Below are positions 60,440 to 64,000 of a DNA stretch of 64,000 nt, one piece after another. The notes under the pieces are model-generated. The model was not told the origin of the DNA, did no database searches, and was given only the letters and a program-made list of their open reading frames with translations. Source of the DNA: Thioalkalivibrio sp. ALJ3 (GTDB taxonomy: Bacteria; Pseudomonadota; Gammaproteobacteria; Ectothiorhodospirales; Ectothiorhodospiraceae); the NCBI RefSeq assembly GCF_000377205.1, contig NZ_KB897911.1, positions 1 to 64,000 on the forward strand, written 5' to 3'. The translations under genes and the position numbers were made by a program. The stretch's first letter is position 1, and each line of letters starts with the position of its first letter.

Positions 60440-60449
60440 CCGCGGTAGC

Positions 60450-60479
60450 TTAAGGAAGCACTGACCAGTGTTTCCTTAA
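60450..60479. terminator. Hairpin between convergent genes, resembles MITE ends
   Basis: TTAAGGAAGCACTG and CAGTGTTTCCTTAA form a 14-bp stem (one G-T pair) around two bases. AGGAAGCACTG closely resembles the end of repeat copy 2 (AGGGAAGCACTG). The TAA stop of the hydrolase gene lies within it (60476-60478). It could serve as a two-way terminator, or be a collapsed pair of element ends. Confidence 0.6.
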
Positions 60480-62161
60480 TCGGCAAGGTGGCGCTTCAGC
60501 CACTCGAGCTCTTCTTCCGGCCACTCCGTGGCCGTCACCGCCTGCCAGGCATCGATGTAGTGCTCGGTGGCATAGACGTGTCCGTAGCCGCGCGGCGCGG
60601 CATCGCCGATAGCCACGTCCACGGCTAGCTGCAGCATGGTGACCACCGGGTACCAAGTCAGGTCCGGCGAGACATCCGGGCCGCGTGGGTGCTGCATCCA
60701 CTCGGGTTTGCGGTACAGCGCCTGTGGTTCGAAGAAGGTGATCGGATCGCTTGCATATTGCAGGTAGACGATGCGCATCGGGCCCCAGGAGGCGCCGGGG
60801 ATGTCCAGATGATTCTCCTGATTGGTGAAGCGCACCACCGAGCTGTCGCGAAAACGCGGTAGCCAGGCCGGGGAATCCGGCTGGCGCTGGCGTGTGATGT
60901 CGCGCCAGGTCTCGCTGCGGAAAGGTGGCCCCGCCCATAACGCACCGTTGAACGGGTCACCGATTACGTCGTAGAGGTCCGCCGCGCGTTCGGAGTTCAG
61001 CGCGCCCAGGCTCAGGCCGTAGAGGTACAGTTCCGGACGGGCGTCCGCGGGGAGCTGTTTCCAGTAGCTGTATATCTCCGCGAATACGGCCTGGGCCGTC
61101 TCGTGACCGTACTGGGATTCGGACATCAGCGACAGCCAGCTGGGCAGGTAGGAGTACTGCACGGCGACGGTTGCGATGTCGCCGCCGTGCAGGTACTCCA
61201 CCGGCGCGATCGCGCGGTTATCCACCCAGCCGCGCCCGGTGGGTGTGGCCAGGATCAGCACGGATCGCTCGAAGGCATTCGCCCGGACCAGTTCCTGTAG
61301 GGCCAGCCGTGCCCGGTCTTCGATGGTTTCGGCTGCGTTCAGCCCGACGTAGACCCGAATCGGATCCAGGGCTTCCTCGCCGGTGAATTCCGTGATGTCG
61401 GTGGCAGCAGGTGCATCGCCGACAAAGCGCTGCCCCTGGCGGCCAAGACCCTCTTCCCAGGAGACCAGCGACTCGGCACTGCCCGTGCGGGCGGAATTGG
61501 TCGGCTGTTCGGCGCCGGGGTACTCGCGTACGTCGAACTGTTGAAAGCTGCGATCGGCAGTGCGCAGGCCGTATTCCAGGACCACGCCGTCGATCACGGC
61601 CCAGAATACCGCGGCGGCGGCCACCACACCGATCACATTCGAAAGCCGACGCGGGATAAAGCGCCGCAGGTGCTGCGCTAGAAAGCGCACCAGTAGCTGG
61701 AACAGCCGGGCGACGGTCAGGGTCGCGGCGAACACGGCCGCGGCGATCAGCCCCAGGCGCACCGGGAAGCCCCCATCCACCGGCTCCTGATCCATCAACT
61801 CGCGAATGGTGTTCTGCCACTCGGTGGCCTGCCACAGAAAAGCCAGCACAATCAGTGCGGCGCCACCCCCGGCGATCAGCACCAGGGTGTTGTGCACGCG
61901 CTCGCTGGGTTCGGGCAGCTCCAGGTAGGACCACAGCCAGTGGAAAAACACGCCCAGCCCGTAGCCCGCGGCGAGCGACAGACCGGACAGGATGCCCTGC
62001 ACGTCGTCGGTGCGCGGGATCAAACTCGGGGTCAGCGAAGCGGCAAAGAACAAAGTGGCCAGTATCAGTCCCGGGATCGACAGTGACCCCAGGACACGGG
62101 TGGCCCAGCCCGGCCAGATGAAGCGCCGCAGGCGGGTTTGCAGACGGCCGACAACAGACAT
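60476..62161 (-). CDS. Membrane-anchored alpha/beta hydrolase (abhydrolase_9 type)
   Basis: A 561-residue protein from MSVVGRLQTRLR; an ATG at 62197 is also in frame. The N-terminal half has several membrane helices (for example IPGLILATLFFAASLTPSLI, IAGGGAALIVLAFLW and NVIGVVAAAAVFWAV). The C-terminal half has the nucleophile motif GLSLG (near residue 380), with later Asp/His residues, the pattern of a PF10081-type hydrolase domain. Its substrate is unknown. The stop codon falls in the hairpin at 60450-60479. Confidence 0.85.
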   Translation of the reverse strand: MSVVGRLQTRLRRFIWPGWATRVLGSLSIPGLILATLFFAASLTPSLIPRTDDVQGILSGLSLAAGYGLGVFFHWLWSYLELPEPSERVHNTLVLIAGGGAALIVLAFLWQATEWQNTIRELMDQEPVDGGFPVRLGLIAAAVFAATLTVARLFQLLVRFLAQHLRRFIPRRLSNVIGVVAAAAVFWAVIDGVVLEYGLRTADRSFQQFDVREYPGAEQPTNSARTGSAESLVSWEEGLGRQGQRFVGDAPAATDITEFTGEEALDPIRVYVGLNAAETIEDRARLALQELVRANAFERSVLILATPTGRGWVDNRAIAPVEYLHGGDIATVAVQYSYLPSWLSLMSESQYGHETAQAVFAEIYSYWKQLPADARPELYLYGLSLGALNSERAADLYDVIGDPFNGALWAGPPFRSETWRDITRQRQPDSPAWLPRFRDSSVVRFTNQENHLDIPGASWGPMRIVYLQYASDPITFFEPQALYRKPEWMQHPRGPDVSPDLTWYPVVTMLQLAVDVAIGDAAPRGYGHVYATEHYIDAWQAVTATEWPEEELEWLKRHLAD

Positions 62162-62267
62162 CGCGTGCGCGGTTCCTTCGCGGATGGAAAGCCTCATCCT
62201 GTCTGGCACACGGGCAGGGTTCAAGTCTCCCCGGCGAAGGCGGATGTGCTCTGCGATCCATTGACCG

Positions 62268-62660
62268 TTATGCCACCGTGCGAAAGCGAAAGGTGGCTTC
62301 GACCATGCGCAGGGCCACACCGAACAGGGCCACCTGCAGCAGCAGGCCTCCTGTCGCCGCCCCGGCCGTGAGGCCGGTGGCGAGCCCGAGCGCCATGAGC
62401 AGCATCAGGAGCGTGGCGGCGATGCGGCTGCGCAGCCAGCCGCCGACCACGGCGAGCAGTGCGACCAGAGTCCCCTCCATCATTGTCGGGGTGTGCTGGA
62501 TCAGCAGGCCGAGTGCGACGACGACGGCGCCGGCCAGTGCCAGGACCCAACCGGCGACGCGGGCCAGACGCTGTGCCTTTCCCGTCTCGTCGATCGTCTG
62601 CAGCAGAAGCCACAGGCCGGTTCCCGCTCCGGCCCAGTGGCGTGAACGTGAGTCCTTCAT
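62268..62660 (-). CDS. Small polytopic membrane protein, unknown
   Basis: The 130-residue form starts at MKDSRSRHW; an ATG five codons earlier (62675) is also possible. Three or four hydrophobic segments are present (about 36-54, 60-75, 85-115), rich in Ala, Leu, Gly. No family recognised. It lies about 100 bases upstream of the hydrolase gene and may share its transcript. Confidence 0.6.
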   Translation of the reverse strand: MKDSRSRHWAGAGTGLWLLLQTIDETGKAQRLARVAGWVLALAGAVVVALGLLIQHTPTMMEGTLVALLAVVGGWLRSRIAATLLMLLMALGLATGLTAGAATGGLLLQVALFGVALRMVEATFRFRTVA

Positions 62661-62773
62661 CGCGCCAGCGTACAACGCGAAGGTGACCGTTCTGTGACAA
62701 GCGGTTTTCGCGATTCAATCACCGCGGCCCTGAGGATGATTCCGGCGGACGGCTCTCCGGACAGAGAGTGTCC

Positions 62774-62809
62774 GGGCGGGCCATGTCTGTTGCCAGGCAT
62801 GGCCCGCCC
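62774..62809. terminator. Strong hairpin past the DUF302 gene
   Basis: GGGCGGGCCATG and CATGGCCCGCCC form a perfect 12-bp stem with a 12-base loop; a second 7-bp hairpin (CCGGACA/TGTCCGG) lies next to it. Neither has a T-run. It is 40 bases past the DUF302 stop on the minus strand and most likely ends that transcript. Confidence 0.5.
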
Positions 62810-62848
62810 CATCGCGGATTACTGGCGTGCGGCTCTGGCGGCATTGCC

Positions 62849-63316
62849 TCACGGGCGTTGGTTCAGGGCATGGTCCAGCAACGCCTCGAAGGCCGGTTCG
62901 GCCCGTTCCACCGCACGCTCCAGACTCGGATGCGGCTGCAGCGTAGTCATGAATTTCGGATGCAGCATAGAGAGTTTCGTGTTGCCGTTCTCCTCGTACA
63001 GAGCGACGTGGCCGCAGGGCATCATCGCGCCGACGTGCAGTCCGGCATCCACGATGTCCGGGCCCAGTGGCAGATAGCAGACCTTCAGTGCCGTGATATC
63101 GCCACCGGCCAGGTCGAACTTCGCCAGAAAGATCCAGTCTTCTTCGTTTTCGGCAAACTCGCGAATCGTTCCTGCCAGTTGTTCGCGCGGTTGCTCGGCG
63201 TCGTGGATGATGAAGTGGTCGTCGGGTTCGGCAGCGACCGCCGGGCCGGTCAGGGCCAGGGTCGTGGCGGCGGCTAAGGACAGGGCAAGGGCCGTGAAAG
63301 GTGAATGCGTCGTCAT
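62849..63316 (-). CDS. Exported DUF302 family protein
   Basis: The 155 residues have a signal peptide ending GPAVAA. The DUF302 core includes DLAGGDITALKVCYLPLGPD and MMPCGHVALYEENGNTKLSM, with conserved Cys in the PCG position. DUF302 proteins are found in sulfur-oxidising and other bacteria; function not known. It lies 19 bases after the truncated hemoglobin gene, the same direction, so likely one unit. Confidence 0.85.
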   Translation of the reverse strand: MTTHSPFTALALSLAAATTLALTGPAVAAEPDDHFIIHDAEQPREQLAGTIREFAENEEDWIFLAKFDLAGGDITALKVCYLPLGPDIVDAGLHVGAMMPCGHVALYEENGNTKLSMLHPKFMTTLQPHPSLERAVERAEPAFEALLDHALNQRP

Positions 63317-63335
63317 GGTTCGTTTCTCCGTGATG

Positions 63336-63692
63336 TCAGACCCGCACGATCTCCGGCTTCAGCGACCAGGAGATCATCAGCAGTTCCTCCTTCTCGCGCT
63401 GGCCGACTTCGTGTTCGTCGAGGGCCTCGACGATGTCGTCGACCACCGCGACGAATTCCTCTTCGCTGATGTTCATGCCGCGATGGGTGGTCAGCATGTC
63501 GCGTCCGCTGTAGGCCTGGGGGCCGCCGGTACCGTTGCAGATGAATTCGGTCACCAGGCGAATCACTTCATCGCGATCCGTGTCGACGTAGCGCTTGCGG
63601 ACGGTGGCGTTCTGCGTGTGCTTGTCGAAGATGGTGCTGGCGAGTTCGTGGATGCCTGTCTCGCCGCCCAGGCGTTCGTACAGGGAAGTCAT
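63336..63692 (-). CDS. Truncated hemoglobin, group I
   Basis: The 118 residues begin with MTSLYERLGGETGIHELAS, the group I N-terminus. RRLG-like LYERLGG, FICNGTGGPQAYSGRDML and proximal His in LTTHRGMNI match TrHb1. It may bind O2 or NO. The distal pocket lacks the Tyr-B10 and Gln-E7 pairs I would expect at the canonical places, so the chemistry is uncertain. It differs in class from the globin at 25.5 kb. Confidence 0.88.
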   Translation of the reverse strand: MTSLYERLGGETGIHELASTIFDKHTQNATVRKRYVDTDRDEVIRLVTEFICNGTGGPQAYSGRDMLTTHRGMNISEEEFVAVVDDIVEALDEHEVGQREKEELLMISWSLKPEIVRV

Positions 63693-63766
63693 TAACCGGC
63701 TCCAACGATTGGGATTGCCGTGAGACTAGCCAGCTCCCGGACAAGGCGCTGCTGCGATCTTGCGCT

Positions 63767-64000
63767 TCAGGACCGGATCTTGCGGTTTTCGCGGGGGCGG
63801 GATTCGCAGACACCTGCACGTTTTCGGTAGGCACCGGGGCTAAGGCCGGTCACCGCGCGGAAGTGACGCGCGAATTGCTGCGAGGAATAGCCGACTTCCG
63901 AGGCGACTGCGCCGATCGAAAGGGGAGTCCGTTCCAGGAGGTCGAGGGCGCACTGTATGCGCAACCCGATCAGAAAGCGGTGCGGAGGGATCCCATGCGT
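63767..64000 (-). CDS. AraC-family regulator, C-terminal fragment (cut by window edge)
   Basis: The reading frame runs off the right edge of the window without a start. The 77 visible residues include IQCALDLLERTPLSIGAVAS, EVGYSSQQFARHFRAVTGLSPG and the end RENRKIRS, which is the second helix-turn-helix of an AraC DNA-binding domain. The sensor domain lies beyond the window. It is upstream of and co-directional with the hemoglobin and DUF302 genes and might control them. Confidence 0.85.
   Translation of the reverse strand, partial: THGIPPHRFLIGLRIQCALDLLERTPLSIGAVASEVGYSSQQFARHFRAVTGLSPGAYRKRAGVCESRPRENRKIRS

Overview
This is a GC-rich, densely coded chromosomal segment from a gammaproteobacterium. 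Two blocks match gene orders I know from Pseudomonas aeruginosa: rpe-gph-trpE / trpG-trpD-trpC-vfr-osmC-speD, and rpmE-nuclease-malic enzyme. The acidic proteins, a Calvin-cycle-style tkt-gap-pgk-pyk-fba run and the repeat families fit a chemoautotrophic relative of the Ectothiorhodospiraceae (for example Thioalkalivibrio). That placement is inference. I saw no tRNA, rRNA, CRISPR array, phage or transposase gene.

Layout. 0.2-4.7 kb (minus strand) is a SAM-cycle operon, metK-ahcY-metF-rsmE, with a clear SAH riboswitch before ahcY and a terminator-like hairpin between ahcY and metF. 5.0-12 kb (plus) is the carbon operon tkt-gap-pgk-pyk-fba, ending in a strong terminator. 12-16 kb has a SYLF lipid-binding protein and the opposing rimO-purC-bioD operon. 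16.1-24.6 kb (plus) has rpmE, a thermonuclease-like protein, an M48 protease, malic enzyme, malate dehydrogenase, a 5'-3' exonuclease, a DUF1007 protein, rluE and slt. An 830-bp inverted-repeat element follows. 25.5-30.4 kb has a truncated hemoglobin, a fructosamine kinase, purEK, a methyltransferase, a membrane protein and a cytochrome c. 30.5-40.2 kb is the rpe-gph-trp-crp-osmC-speD block.

40-64 kb is a mixed housekeeping and signalling region. It holds a GNAT-nitrilase fusion, a tail-anchored receiver/coiled-coil protein, HDOD, paired Slp lipoproteins, TraB, a class III adenylate cyclase with a lipoprotein partner, an inositol-phosphatase-like enzyme, OxyR, a GGDEF protein, an ABC-F ATPase, MtfA with a FliL-like protein, a membrane alpha/beta hydrolase, DUF302, a second truncated hemoglobin and the C-terminus of an AraC regulator. 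The cyclase and the Crp/Vfr homologue could form one cAMP circuit.

The most unusual feature is a family of roughly 280-315 bp elements with 31-bp terminal inverted repeats and no coding capacity (MITE-like). Copies lie at 1-209 (cut by the window edge), 34265-34578 and 35749-36031. The last two flank a Bcr/CflA-type drug-efflux gene that sits between trpG and trpD, which are adjacent in P. aeruginosa. The efflux gene has no start codon of its own outside the left element and takes its stop codon from the right element. The copy at 1-209 supplies two bases of the rsmE stop codon. The right-hand copy has a 4-bp target duplication (GGTT); the left-hand copy does not.
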